Positions 31,217 to 43,471 are shown, counted from the stretch's first letter. The stretch is DNA of 64,000 bases from Tetrapyrgos nigripes (GCA_013368315.1 JAACJM010000036.1:62001-126000), one strand, 5' to 3'. Notes: a model not told the origin generated them from the letters alone. Numbers and translations are program-made.

Positions 31217-33208
31217 GTCCGAGTCAGGAGGGGGAAAGCAGGAAAGGAGCTAGGCTGGGATCCAGTGGTTTCGGACGTTATATATGTTTGATATTAAGCC
31301 AAACTTGAGCAGTGCTTGGATAAGCATAACAAGTTCAAAAGCTCAAGATGGAGTAATTGCGTTGGGGCCAGATAGCGGATAAGGGATAGTGGAGTAATAA
31401 TTCACTTGGCCGCAGACGCTGCAGACACCTCCTACAGCCAACTTACAGCCCGAAGGTAAGAAGGTTGCCCCCTCCCTTCCCTTTCTTTCTCTTTCTCTTT
31501 CCTTTTTTCCTTTTCTGCGCCCCCCAACATCGCTATCAAGCCAGTAATACAAACAGGTGATTTGGCCTCCGATTTTCCGCATGAAGTCATGATGATGTAC
31601 CAATAATAGCACTTTGGACTCCCATGTTCCTGGTCAGCTGAAGACGCTGAAAAAGGATGCCTGTATGCCTCGTATCGTACCTTATAGTTATTGGCTGGTT
31701 TTCATGAAATCGATGGCCCAGGATCAAAAGAAGGAGGTGGCGAGTTGAATCACATACATAGCAATCTGCAGCTACTCGACCATTCTCTTCTTCAGAGAAA
31801 CCTGCGAGAGCTTCTCAACTTGAAGAGGCGTTGGCCACTGACAAAATCCTCCTCCTCCCGAATTCGACGGAAATTCTAACTTAAAAGTTTAACCGCTTGA
31901 ATTGTCGACCAGAGCAAAACACTCAACTGAAGGGAATATAGAAATGATCGGTCTTCTAGTGCCCGGATGGCTCACAAGCAAGTACTATGTGCTTCTATCA
32001 ATCAGCTTCTGCTCCATGATGAGATATACAACTATTCTCAGGCTATGAATACGAACAACAAGATGGGCATCAGCTGAGCATAATGGGTGACTGATCAGAG
32101 CAGACATCTTACCTGATGAACTTGAAGACAACGTCCGACAGAGCCTATCAAGATGTTGCCAGGTGTCTAAGTTTATTCGTACGATGGGTGCCGCTGCGAA
32201 CCGGCTTCGAGCTGGAACTGCCACTGATCCCGAGCTCGTCTGCGTTGTGGCAGTAAGTAACGGGAACGATGGTGTACTGCTGCCTGGGATGATTCCGGAA
32301 ACCGGCGTTTGAGCTCTTGGACCCATGCCGCGTAACAAACCTCCTCCGCTCCTCCGGGTCTATCACACGCGCCCCTTTAAATCAGGTCTTTAATTATTGG
32401 CAGAGGAGAATACCAGAACGACTCGAACGCAAAGAACAGTCCTGCGACGCTGGAGATCAAGCTGCCTCCCTTCTCCTCAAATTTGCACCTTGCGGTATAC
32501 TACTCGGTTGGTCCGACGGACCTAGTAGAAAGGTTCTTTGAGCTCATCACTGTAAAGATGAACTATCATCAAATGTGAGATTCCTGCAGAAGACTAAGCC
32601 AGTAGCTCTACGCGCCGTTGCTTGTAGATGGCTTTCGGGACCGAACGAGATGACAGTCGTCTTGAACAATGAAGGAAGCCAACGAGTCACATGCTTGCAA
32701 GCTGTTCGAGTTATGGACGCGTCTTTTTCCAACCGCGTCCTCTCCTGCTCTACTTTGCTTCCACCCGCAGGGAAACATAGTGCACTGGTTGTTGAAACAC
32801 TAGGAAACCGAGCCCAGTCTGATGCTTGATCTTTGCTACAAGCAATGGCAGGACGGCTGATCTTAAGGTACTATTCAAATACTAAAGGTCACTACAGTAA
32901 CTTAGTCATCTGTTTCCAACAGCGTAGATCCGTATGTTCGTTGCCGCTCCAGCTTCATTCCGGAAGGCAATTTTTGGCCGTACCTCAATTTTTACATCAT
33001 GGCTTCTTAACCCTGGCCGGTCCTTTCTATTGTCCTTTCGCCTAGTGCTTGCTTTCCCTCCTACCTACTCTTCGACTTTCTGGTTTCGTCTGGCTGTCCT
33101 TTTGCTCAGTCCTCGGTCTTTTCAACAGTCTGTGTTCCTTTATAACTCCTTTTCACCTCTCAACTCGTGGTTAACGCATGCTAGACAGCGTCCAGCTCGA
33201 CCGTAGGA
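31217..33208. other. Intergenic without a supported gene
   Basis: Contains a C/T-rich tract near 31440-31520 and a short dispersed segment at 32320-32353 ('ggacccatgccgcgtaacaa') also seen at 29703 and, weaker, at 6006. Minus-strand open frames at 31985-32366 have no recognisable domain. The last part is the promoter region of the gene at 33209. Confidence 0.45.
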
Positions 33209-34931
33209 ATGGACAATAGCTTCACAACGGTGACCGTCCATGGAGCATTACCCACTGGCGACCCCTTTCGACCTGGCGCCCGCAACAACACTCGTCAGGT
33301 TACGCCCATCGGTACTGCCAGTGACGGAAGCGAAACAACCTATCTAGACGAAGTGGTGATATATGGATCTGGGTCGAGTACTGGTGCATCCAGGTCACAA
33401 TCAGCTTCGACAACGTCAGTAGCTGATCTGACTCCCATTTCAACATGGAGAGGTGCGTCATCTTAGTGATTTTCTTTCTGCTCCATTGCTGATGCAAAAG
33501 AAATTTTTTCTGTACAGCCACCTTGGTTGAAGGTGCCTCTGCGTATGCTGTTGCCATATCGCATCCAAGTAACAGTCCAGGAACTGCTTTCAGCTGCAAC
33601 TTCGGCTCAGAAGAATGCGTGCAATCAAACTACCAAGTTTTTACGCGCACCATATCAGCTACCGCGACTACAACCTTCACGAGCGTTTCCCTGACACGGA
33701 CGTTGAGCCATGTTTCTGCCATCAGCAGTCCTATAGCAACTCTCTTGGTGTCTCTAACGACTCCTGCACCCACACCATCATCCTCTTTGATACCAAGCTC
33801 CGATTCGGGCTCAAGCAAGTGAGCTATCGTGTCCTTTTCACACTTCCTTTCGGTACTAATTTGTTGCCTTTCCAGTGCGTCCATGGTAGGACGTGCCGTA
33901 GGCGGAGCAATTGGTGGTTCCGCACTTTTAGCCCTCATCTGCTTCCTTCTCATTTTTTGCTCCCGCCGCTACCGCCGTCGTCGATCAGCCGATAGATCAT
34001 TACCCCAGAATTCTTCTCGATCACCTCCACCTGATGATCGCGCCGCGCGTTCACATCCACCTTCATCCACAATCCGTCGTCCACAACCCGCCTACGGCAA
34101 TATGGACAACGCGTCGGAAACATACTCAGACTCGGAACTAAAGAATCTGAGGCCGAATAGTATCATCTCTGCTTCAGGTTCCGCTTCAGATTCTCGGTCT
34201 GTGTTGTCAGATTCGCCTTACAATCGGATGCCGTCTGTACCTTATACCAGCTCCCAGACGGGATCATCACCGCGCCCGTACAACGAGGAGAAGGGGTCCA
34301 TAACAGCACTCGCCCTGAAACGCTCCTTCCCCCCCAATTCTCCCTCACCTCTTACACGAAACATCGCCGTAGATGACGTTGAAAAGCAAGCTTCTCCCGA
34401 CCCCTCAATATCTCCGGCTCCCCGTCCCCAGCGGAATAATTCTTCCCGCTTCATTGAAAGGCTTTCCCTCAATTCCACAAAGCTAGATGTGCTGATGACT
34501 CTCGCATCAAGTAAGTCATTTATGTTACATTTCCATGATGGATGATTTATTGACGGCACTTTTTTTTTCTTTCGTCTCTCTTCCCCTTAATTTCCCTGTA
34601 TCCACTGTCATTCTTATATTTTTCCGTGATTTACGTAGTCGAATCCGCGCGCAACAGTGGTTCAAACGCAACAGACAGGGCAACTTCGGCCGTCGTCGCA
34701 GGAGAAACGGATCCAAACTCACACTCTCGTTTGAATCAATTATATCGTACTAGCCTCGGCGAGGACGCGTCAAATCTAGACGATAGCACGACGCTACAGG
34801 AATCTAGTTTTGGCCAAGAGTCTACCCTAGCTTCGGCAGGACAGTCTTGGGAGGACTCTTCTTCTTTCCCTCATCCCGGATCTTCTCTTTCACACTCACA
34901 TTCTGCGCATCACGATCTCTCATATTCATGA
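33209..34931 (+). CDS. Single-pass membrane protein with Ser/Thr-rich ectodomain
   Basis: Model: 33209-33452, 33518-33818, 33876-34510 and 34639-34931; 490 residues, phases consistent. The N-terminal ~180 residues are Ser/Thr-rich (SGSSTGASRSQSASTTS, ATATTTFTSVSLTRT) with two Cys (FSCNFGSEEC). One transmembrane helix, GGSALLALICFLLIFC, follows at roughly residues 190-210 and is stopped by RRYRRRR. The cytoplasmic part is long, disordered and Ser/Pro-rich. No cleavable signal peptide is evident at this ATG; it may be a type III-like topology or have an upstream start I could not support. The shape resembles fungal wall-stress or mucin-like surface proteins, but no family is recognised. Confidence 0.75.
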
Positions 34932-35860
34932 TCACGACCAGTCTAATAGATTCGTTTTTCGCCGCACCAGAGCCCCAGAGCCAAGAACATAGAACGCACA
35001 CGACACTGTCATCGTTGTATTATATCTCTCGGGCCTCGTCCATTCTTTCTGGGTCACTTTCAACACTTCGCAGGCGCATGATGTCCGTTAGTGCCCTATG
35101 CATGGTTCCTAGCACTATGAGGCCTAAAGTGCTTCGTTAGTACAATGTCGGTTTCGGATTATAACGTGCTTGGTCAAACTTCACCAGTTTTTTTTCCTTT
35201 ACACTTGCTTTACACGGCGTTTTCCGTTTCGCTCCGCGTTTCGTCTTTCGCCGTTCACGGGTGCCGGACTCCGTTCACCCTGCCAATATCAACCAGAGTT
35301 GCAAATGATGTCTATCATAACACGACGTGGAAGGACAGGGAAAGGCCACCTGATTATTTGTATCAAGGGCTTTGACCTCCGTCACTCGTGGCGCCTGGAT
35401 GCGTAATGCCGGTGGGTATATGCCGCCGAGGGTTCTTGAAGCGTTATGCTACATAGGCACCCGAAGAGTCCACTTGCGCGCTATACAAACGGTTATGCAC
35501 AACGGTTCATTCAATCTGGCGCATTTGTGGAGCAATGTAGTCAGCCAGGTGGGTTGTTCCTGGAGCTGAAGGTCTGAAAGACAGAAGGCGCAGATGTAGA
35601 CTGGAGCGTCATGCCATGGTCTGGGGTTTCGGTTACTTTATGGGTTTATGGGTTTTGGAATGGGATTTTCTGGGACGTCGGCTACGTCCACCTACCTGGT
35701 TTTGGCTCTTGGGCTCCTAGGATTTTGTATTTTCTTCTGACGGTTGTATTCTTTGTGCGTGTACCTGTACTCCTATACTATTTGTTACGGATAATGTACC
35801 TTCTTACCTTGCTCTGGATAATCAAGCCTATGAGTCGCATTCAGAACAAGTCACCGCGGC

Positions 35861-35898
35861 ACCATCGTGGTGTAGTGGCTAACACTGCTGTCTTTCAT
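35861..35898 (+). pseudogene. tRNA-Glu (UUC)-like 5' half
   Basis: TGGTGTAGTGGCTAACA is the D-arm of eukaryotic tRNA-Glu. It is followed by GCTGT and the anticodon loop C-T-TTC-A, with TTC at 35894-35896. The 3' half of the anticodon stem, the T-arm (GGTTCGA) and a matching acceptor strand are not found in the next few hundred bases. It is therefore a tRNA fragment or the head of a tRNA-derived element and not a complete tRNA. A very long intron is possible but unlikely. Confidence 0.55.
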
Positions 35899-37499
35899 CA
35901 TGACCTGAGTTTAGTGTAGTCTTACTTATAATTTGATCTATAGCGCTTTAACGGTCTACCCTGAATGTGCGGCGCACCAGGAGCTTGCCTCTACTGAACC
36001 AGGAAGTGCTTCCATGGAAAGCTCCCACTCATCACCATTGTATATATACATTGTACTTAGGTAGAACTTCTCGGCGCGGAACATGACTAAGTGTTTTTGC
36101 ACCCTCAAGTGTCCATTTTCATTGTCTTTTACAGACGACGCTCGAAAACCGCCCGAGCCTCGACTTACAGTCTGGGGCTCAAGACTAAAAGCCTCGCCCA
36201 AACGCCAAAGAAGCGATTCTATGGATATATGGCAAAATTCGGACTGGACATCGACATTTCTGGAAGTAAACATCAGCCTCAGCTCTGGACCCCTACCATA
36301 ATCCCAGACAAATTTCCAATAGAGGCCGAAACATCGGCCTCTTTAGACAGCGTGTATCTGTGACCACCTTCGTGTTCAAACATACGGGCAGACATTCACC
36401 CAGTACTCCTGCATAGCTGTCCCCAGCAGGCCCAGGGATTGATGAGGGAAGCTGCCCTTGGGTGTAATTCCCAACGCAATGGATCAGCTTCTATGTCAAG
36501 CTTTAAAGCAATGAAAACCCACTTACACGAGTGACTTGGAGAGACAGAACAGCTGGTCAACTACCACACTCAATCCGCACTCAGAGTGATCATTCCCAAA
36601 AAGGCCACGGAGACAATGCCCTAGTTCAACTTCAGATACAGACCAACCCAGGTCTCGGAGGCTTCCCCTGAAGTTAATCTTCAAATATCCAGTGCGGTAG
36701 CGGATACAGTGAATACCATGGGAAACGCTGAGGAACCCAAATGCTGTCGTGAGTAGTCTCCATGCGTCAGCCTGAGCGTGCCTGGCGATCAGTGAGAGAC
36801 GTCATAAGCGTGCTGCGCCCTAATCCGGTCCAGGTACTCGAACTGTGAAAAGGAACCATGGAAGACGACATTTGGGTTGCATAAAACAAGCCAAAGTGAG
36901 TGAACCAAGAAGGGCGAGAATTGAGTGAGAAGGATAGAAATGTCCTGCGTCATTTGATGTATAGGTCCACATATCTCTGCGGCAGCGGACTCCAGCTGTG
37001 AGTCTTTATTTTAGCGCTTATTCAGCAAAGGATTGTGTATACCAAAAGTATTGCTTGCCCTTCGCTTGCCCTTCTTCTCCATGGTAGCCAACGCACGATG
37101 ACCTTGGACGGCATTCCCGTATAGGACTGCCATGTAATAACCAATCTCTTCAAATTTCTGGCGAGAACGATACAAAACATCGGCATCCTCTCCAGTGGAG
37201 GTATCTCGATGAGGGAGACAACAGAAAGATTCTGCCCAGTGCGAGTCTCTTTGAAAGACAAAGGTCTAGATCACCGAAATTGCAGCAAAGCAGGCTGAAA
37301 GCGAATAGCAGAACGATAATCGTATATCGAGCTGTCGTCAAAGTCGCAGATGACTGGGTAATGGGAGATGCACAGTCGTTTGGATTCCGATTCCTGGCGG
37401 TATGAAGTATCCCTAGCAGCCCTGAAGCAGGCGATCTCTGAATCGAAACGGTTTAGTAAAGAGCCTGCGGATTAGAGATAGTATCAACGTACCCCATCC

Positions 37500-37650
37500 G
37501 GCGTAGAAGTCGGGAGAAAATAACCATGACGGTCCTAAGGTAGATGCGACGTCTTACAGTTAGTGAAATATATGTGGGCACGCGGTCTGTTATTCCGAGT
37601 GTACCGTGAAATTTTCTTGATAGAAAATCGTGAAGAGGCTAGCTTTGAGT
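37500..37650 (+). pseudogene. Mitochondrial-type large-subunit rRNA fragment (probable NUMT)
   Basis: TAACCATGACGGTCCTAAGG at 37521-37540, followed by TAG, matches the near-universal bacterial/mitochondrial 23S segment containing the I-CeuI target (TAACTATAACGGTCCTAAGG) with two differences. Nuclear fungal 28S reads CTCTCTTAAGGTAG there. Downstream, 'ccgagtgtaccgtgaaattt' and 'atcgtgaagaggct' fall in the right order for the next conserved rRNA segment (..CCGAGACTCAGTGAAATTG..GTGAAGATGC). The intervening part is diverged, so this looks like an old mitochondrial insertion in nuclear DNA. Confidence 0.65.
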
Positions 37651-38201
37651 AATGCGGTCAACTCTAAGTCATGCGCTATAGAAGGACTCAGAACGCACCT
37701 GAGTGGGTCAATCAGTCAACTTCAGAGGACAATAATGTGCTTGGGTTTCTTGTGCACCGAACTCGAACCCAGAATTTGACGCGCTAGACCATGATTTGAG
37801 AGATTTGAGGACGACTTACCGCAAGTACTAGTGTGAGTGGTTCTGAAGTTTTCTCCAGGAAGAGGATAGATGAGGAACTTGGGTTCGATGGTGGTGGTAT
37901 CAGAAGAGAAAGATGACGACCACGTGTGCGTGTTTTCGCAATCCACCATGTCTATTGTTCTCGCTTCAGACCAACGCGCTATTGATTCTCTATAGGTGGT
38001 CCTACCATCCGGACAATGAGCAGTGGTATTTTCAAACCCACTCTGGCTAAATTGCGAGCACAATTGGGACTTTTTTTGCGTTGACCTTCCATTCTTGTGC
38101 AATAAGGAATCCCATTGTCTACCTTTTTGGGACACCGTGAAGAAGCATTTGGAACATTTTCTTCTGAAACAATAATCTGGTCCAAGCTCTCATCCAACCG
38201 G

Positions 38202-38210
38202 TATAAAAAG
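38202..38210 (+). promoter_or_regulatory. TATA box (TATAAAAAG)
   Basis: It lies 92 bases before the ATG at 38294 and only 17 bases before an in-frame ATG at 38219. Transcripts starting about 30 bases downstream would exclude 38219, which is why the later start is preferred. Confidence 0.55.
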
Positions 38211-38293
38211 GCTCTAACATGTGGGCCATCCTGCATCAGTACCATCTCAACTTCTTAACTCGTCTACCTCTGATAAACTCACGTTTTGGCTCC

Positions 38294-39624
38294 ATGTCTC
38301 CGCCTACAGGCTATCAATTCGAATCTTTCCAAAACTTCTTTCTTGGATTGCCCAACCCCTCTGTCTCTATCGTTGAGAAAAAGCCCGTGCTACCGCCCAT
38401 GTCGCGTAGCAGCTCCAGGTGTTCTTCCACACACGAACCTTCTCCTCTTAGTTCCTATATCACGCTTTTGGATAGCGAGGACGCGGAAGACACCCCTTCC
38501 CCTTCTTCAAGCGAAACCACTTCACCCTTCCAACATGCTTACACGGTCAGGTCCGATCCGCCCTTGTTTTCTGACGCGGAAGAGAGTATCATACGCATGC
38601 GCGCAACCTGGAAGAGTGCGAGAAACACTGACGCTGAGGGAATATGCGCTCAAGCGTCAATTTCTGACTTCAACGCTGACACTCCAGAGGTTCTCTATTC
38701 TACAAACCAGGCGTCAACAACCACCGGATCTCCTGGACTTCCTCTGGTTCCTTCACAAACACCACCCTCCGCAGTGCCCAATGAGCCTTACTGGGTTCGC
38801 TACCTTTACAAAGCAGCCAAGATCCATAATTGTTATAACCCAGCTACCAGGCAGCTATTGCAAGATCTGGCTGTCCAGCTCGTTCTCGGAGACGAGAAGA
38901 TTGGGCGACCTGCCTGGACAGAAAACGACTTCTATGTACTCGTGCAACAAATTTTCTGGGTTGCGTCCAGAGAGGGTACATTCGACGGGGAGAGGGATAC
39001 AATATCCCATTTCACCGGAATGCTGATGTACATTTTTCACGAGTACGTCAGTCCTAGCTCAGGTTGGTTACTGCGAGATGCTTTGAAGCGGTATGCGAAC
39101 ACATTATTTCAGAGCTGCTGGAATGCCATGGTGAGTAACCGTTATTTCCGTGGACGACTTCTTTCTGACTATTTCGTTTTTCTTTTCCCTTTCTCTGTCA
39201 GGATAACCCATGGTCTCTCCGGAACCCTCTCCCAGCCCAAATACCCGTCAGCGACAGGGAAACCTACATCGTCTGCGGACTCAACCTCGCAAATTTCATA
39301 GGATACCTCTACAACCTCCAGTTCATCCGTTCAGAAACCCTCACCACCTGTTACTACACTCTCCTCGATCAACTCAGCTCTGTAGAGCACGTCATCGCCC
39401 TCCGTAATATGCTTGTCTCTTCCCAAGTTAGCTTCGCTGAGCCTCAGCTCGGGAATAATCTGAAAAATGAGTTTAAGGCTGCTCTCCTTCGTATGTTTAG
39501 CGTTTTTGGATCGAGTCATAGTTTGCGTGAGGGGTGTAGGATTGAGGATCTGGGTGTTGGTACTTGGGAGGAGTTGATTCAGGGTGTGTACGATGCGATT
39601 GATCGGAAGCCGCATTGCCAGTGA
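38294..39624 (+). CDS. Conserved-looking protein with helical C-terminal domain, function unknown
   Basis: Model: 38294-39130 and 39202-39624; 419 residues, phase-0 intron (GTGAGT..TCAG). The first ~170 residues are Ser/Pro-rich and probably disordered. From about residue 185 the sequence becomes helical and ordered (YLYKAAKIHNCYNPATRQLL, TENDFYVLVQQIFWVA, ALKRYANTLFQSCWNAMDNP, CGLNLANFIGYLYNLQFI). The last of these recalls the repeat style of MIF4G/HEAT-type helical domains, where a 'NLANFIGELY' segment is common, so a role in translation or mRNA metabolism is possible but not established. The start was chosen downstream of a TATA box. Confidence 0.75.
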
Positions 39625-40158
39625 AGCCTGGGTGTGCCTCCAAAACAAAAGTAGTTCGTCAAATGAAGAATTGTAGCCTCTACGGTATGATTAGGCACTA
39701 TGTCACTACTATGATCACCAAAATCTTTCTTCATGCATGCGGGCCAACTAGTGGTCGCTGGTCCAGTCACACTATGATCCAAAAAAGTACTTGTTCAAAC
39801 TTCAAGTTCAGCCTCAGCACACGAAGTAGATACGACTTGGATATGGCCCTTTAATACATCTCGACTAGCAAAACGAACCCAGTCACGACTAATACTACGA
39901 AACTGGAATTTGATCACAAAACTTGACGAATCTGGCGCCATATCAAATGGTCTTTATAACTGGAGCGGTGTAATACTATCTATCTATCTGGGCTGGAATT
40001 CCTTCTGGGTGACTCACTGCATCTTTGTGCTCTCTAGTATACCATTCTTTAAACTTTTGGTCTACGTCTGTGATAACTGGTTTCATTATCCGTGCGACAT
40101 AGATTGGATATCAGTCAGGCAATAGTCTTTTGAAACCATCAGTTCTTACTAGTATAAG
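39625..40158. other. Intergenic
   Basis: No gene, RNA or repeat recognised between the plus-strand gene and the convergent MYND pseudogene. Confidence 0.5.
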
Positions 40159-41006
40159 TACGTTCACAATGTTCCCGATGATTGTGCTTGTTCCAATCAC
40201 GTTTCTGGCACTGCTGAGAGCAGTATGTAGTGATCTTGCACTTAGAACACCGCAAGCGACTGATTCTGGCGTAAGTGCATTGGCCTTGGCCTTGGGACGA
40301 ACACTACGGTCAATTTGTTGAGATCCAACTTGAACTATACACGGAAAGTTCAACTTGGTAATCCTGAGGACGATCAAGCCACGGTCTTCAAACACCTCTC
40401 TCGCTCGTGCAACCTTTGATGCGGTATCAATCAGTTTTCCCCACACAATCCCAAGTTGACGCAGATTTTCATGTGGACTGGACGGATTAGTCTGGTGCAT
40501 GAATGCGTCCAGAGCTTCGGGACGTTCGGCTTTGAGTTCCTCTAGCGAATGCGAGAAAGAATTCAGAAGCATGCAACAGTCAAGCAGGCCTCCAGAGGCC
40601 CAAGGATGCCGCAGAAATCCTCTGAAAGCCTTCTCCTGAGAGATCCAGGATCGGTAGGACCATAGTGCTCCTCCTCAAAAGCGACAAGACTCGCACAGTT
40701 GAGTACGGAGCTGATCAAACCACCACGCATGGCGATGATATATGCAGGAGTAGAGTAACAAAGTAAACAGCTGGCCAAACATTTAACGATGGCCCTGAGG
40801 AGTTCTACGGTCTCTCCGATTTGAGCAGGGGTGCGTTTCGCCACAATGCGAGGGCTGGTGAGGATCTTGAGCGATTTGAACAAGCAAGGTAGGAAGCCTC
40901 TGGCGACCAGGCAATCCATACACTCCCTGTTTATCGGAAACGAGAAAGATGCTATCGTTTGAAGTAAATCCAAGGTGCCTTGCAGCCCTTCGGGTGGAAA
41001 GGATTC
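40159..41006 (-). pseudogene. MYND zinc-finger protein remnant C, 5'-truncated and frameshifted
   Basis: The readable part starts ESFPPEGLQGTLDLLQTI, parallel to the middle of the neighbouring gene at 41352-43061 (FLPCLFKSLKILTSP against ILPCLCRSFKVLISP). A stop lies just upstream, so the first ~250 residues are gone. The frame changes near 40565 (between EACLTVACF and MLLNSFSHSLEEL). The zinc-finger exon is well kept: RCSKCKITTYCSQQCQKRDW then NKHNHREHCE. However, the CANPE segment that supplies the first Cys in the intact gene reads LRITK here, and the donor has lost a base, so the finger cannot be joined in frame. Arisen by tandem duplication; not functional as a full protein. Confidence 0.75.
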
Positions 41007-41351
41007 GCCTCTTCAGACACATCAGAAGCCAGTAGGAACACAAGAGTCATAATTACCTCGGCTCAAAAAGTACTCAAACAGTTGGTCTTGTCGACGTCGA
41101 CTTGGTGCTGGTGGACGGGATCAGTGAACTTGAAAAACGTGGCCGACTTTAAAATCGTCCACGTGACTCGATGGGTCGTAATTTGCCCCCTATCAGCGAA
41201 TGATAGAGTTAGGATGCATATGCTGAATATCCGAAGCTCGTGTTACATACTTCTTCAAGTTGTCGGAAAGCAGAAATTATTTCTATAAGTATTCCTAGCT
41301 CGTTCTTGCCCAGACCGAATAGTACTCTTCCATCATCTCCATGTTTTCCTA
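41007..41351. other. Intergenic between the MYND remnant and the intact MYND gene
   Basis: No feature recognised. Confidence 0.45.
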
Positions 41352-43061
41352 CTAAACTCGTGTTTCTCCTGAGCGAAACTCGTGAATATGCTCATGATAC
41401 CACTCCATAAAGATCTTGTCTAGAAGGGTCAATGTGGATCTCATAGTGATAGAAGCAACTACATTGAGAAGAACAGACAATCAGCAACAACGAACTTGGC
41501 GCGTGTAATTTAGACGACTGACCATTTGGCACACGATTATCCTGACATTCCTGTCGATGATTGTGTATGTTCCAGTCTTGTTTCTGGCACTTCCGAGAGC
41601 AGTAGAACGCGATTTGACATCTCGCACAGCGCATACGACGAAATCTGGTATGCGTGTATTGCCCTTTATTGGGACACTGAATCCAACAGAACAGTGCTGG
41701 TCAGGACAATTACAGACAATGCAGACAAAGGGCAAGTGGCGAACCTCCGGATTAGCGCAGACTATCAAACCACGGGCTTCAAACACCACTCTAGCTCGCT
41801 TCATCGTGGAAACTTGAAGGAGAAGGTCTCTCCACACATCACCAAGTCGACGGTGATTTGGATTTCGACTGGACGGGTTATTTAGTTGCATGAATGCGTC
41901 CAAAGCATCCTGATCAACGGCTTGAAGCTTTTCAAACGCCTGCTTAAACGAGTTCAGAATGAGGCGAGAGCCAAACATGTTTGGAACAGGTTCGAGGATC
42001 TCGATAAAAAAGTCAGCGAGGGTGCGTCCTTCAAATAGAGCAAAAGTCCGTGGCGAGGCTGCTTCTTCGTCAAACGAGATAAGCCTCCACGAATTGACCG
42101 TGAAGCTAAGCAATCCTGCACGGATGAGTAAAAGGCATCCGGGAGCAGAGTAATAGTAGAGAGTATTCATGAAAACCTTGATTATGTATTTGACCGATTC
42201 GACAATTATCTCCGGATCAGGGAGCTTTGCGATTCTGCGGGGAGAGATGAGGACCTTGAAAGATCTGCATAAACAAGGCAGGATTCCATGGGCGAGGAAA
42301 GTGTCTAAAACATCCTGGCCAGAAGTCATCATTAATCCTACACTTCTGAAGGCTTGAGACAACTCCCGGGCGGGAAAGGATTCTCCTCGCTCGTGTAACG
42401 CGAAATAGATATAGGATAGCATGGACTCGATGACGCCAGGTATGCGTACTATGGTATTGGTGCGTTCGCTGGATACTTGGGCTAGACCGCCCCGAGCATC
42501 TGGAAGCTCGGAAGCTGTGAGCGCAATGTCTAGCACCTTGAACAACGAGGTCAAGGATGGATGCTGTCTGTCCAGTGTAAACACTAAGACTCTAACAATG
42601 ATGAGAAATAGGTCTGAGCTCCTCTGCATGAGTGTGTAGGTCCGTGACGTATCCAAAGTGCTCTCATGTAGCGAAGGTAGGGTTACGACCATCGGGAAGA
42701 CTTTAAGGAGGAGCGTTTGGCATTCTATCCCTTCCTTTGTGCAAGGTTGATTTTCAAGGACATAACGCGTAACCAATGCTCTGGTCCACGACCATATAGG
42801 GACCCAGTGCCGCTCAAATTCCTGGATGGATATGCGCTTTGCTGGTGTATCTCCTTCATTTATGTCGTGGGCCAGGGCGTGCAAATAGAGGAGAACAAGC
42901 CCTATCTCTTCAGAGGGTGACGACGGGTCCATAGATAATGGTACTGGACGGCGCAGATATTTGTACACGGCGGCAGAAGAGACACGACTTTTTGTCATCT
43001 TGAGGAATGAGAGCTCTTCGACATCTACTTCGAGATATCTGACAGCAATCCGAGGCGGCAT
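41352..43061 (-). CDS. MYND-type zinc finger protein with helical N-terminal region
   Basis: Model: 43061-41745, 41676-41523 and 41458-41352; 525 residues, start MPPRIAVRYLEVDVEE (an in-frame ATG also exists 27 bases upstream at 43088). Residues 1-430 are alpha-helical without a named domain. The MYND finger is at about 435-485: VCANPE, then CPNKGQYTHTRFRRMRCARC, then FYCSRKCQKQDW and IHNHRQEC, giving all zinc ligands (C-x4-C, C-x2-C, YC-x3-C, H..C). An intron lies inside the first Cys pair spacing. The short last exon encodes LLDKIFMEWYHEHIHEF, like the end of other agaricomycete members. MYND fingers bind proline-rich partners; the partner is unknown. Three decayed relatives lie in this window. 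Confidence 0.85.
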
Positions 43062-43471
43062 AGTTGGCTGACGAATGCTGTTACACATTCATCAAATCAC
43101 TGTGCAGAATTGAAGTCGTACCTATTGAGAACGGCGTTCTGAAAAGGATGACGACGACAAGTAAACGATGTAGTGCTGACTGCTCTTCAAGTTTGCCAGT
43201 AGAAAAGCTTCAGCCTCAAGCTCAGCTGGCCTGTAGGAAAGGCGAATGGAAAATTTTGAGTAGGCGATGAAGTTAATGATGCGGTAAACTTGCCTGGGGT
43301 CTAGACTTGACAAGGGCTCAAGCTGGTACGGTAAGTAGTGGTGCAGACGAAAGTCTAGAATCCTGGGAAGGCTTCGCCAAAACAGGAAAAAAAAATCGCG
43401 CCGCTCGCCTAATCGATTAGGGGCTAAATTACACCGCGGACGGCGATGCATACTTATTTGGAGCTTGGAAG
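43062..43471. other. Intergenic, upstream of the MYND gene
   Basis: Probable promoter of the minus-strand MYND gene. No other feature recognised. Confidence 0.45.

Larger units (their letters stand above)
34932..38193. other. Gene-poor region
   Basis: No protein gene is supported. A 137-codon minus frame at 37722-38135 has no recognisable motif. The stretch holds a tRNA-Glu-like 5' fragment at 35861-35898 and a mitochondrial-type rRNA fragment near 37500-37650, which suggests a landing zone for inserted DNA. Confidence 0.5.

Noticed and set aside
37722..38245. Overlapping minus-strand frames before the gene at 38294
   Set aside because: No recognisable domain, two frames overlap, and the region includes the plus-strand promoter with its TATA box.
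38219..38293. Upstream in-frame ATG for the gene at 38294
   Set aside because: Only 17 bases downstream of the TATA box, so it should lie before the transcription start.
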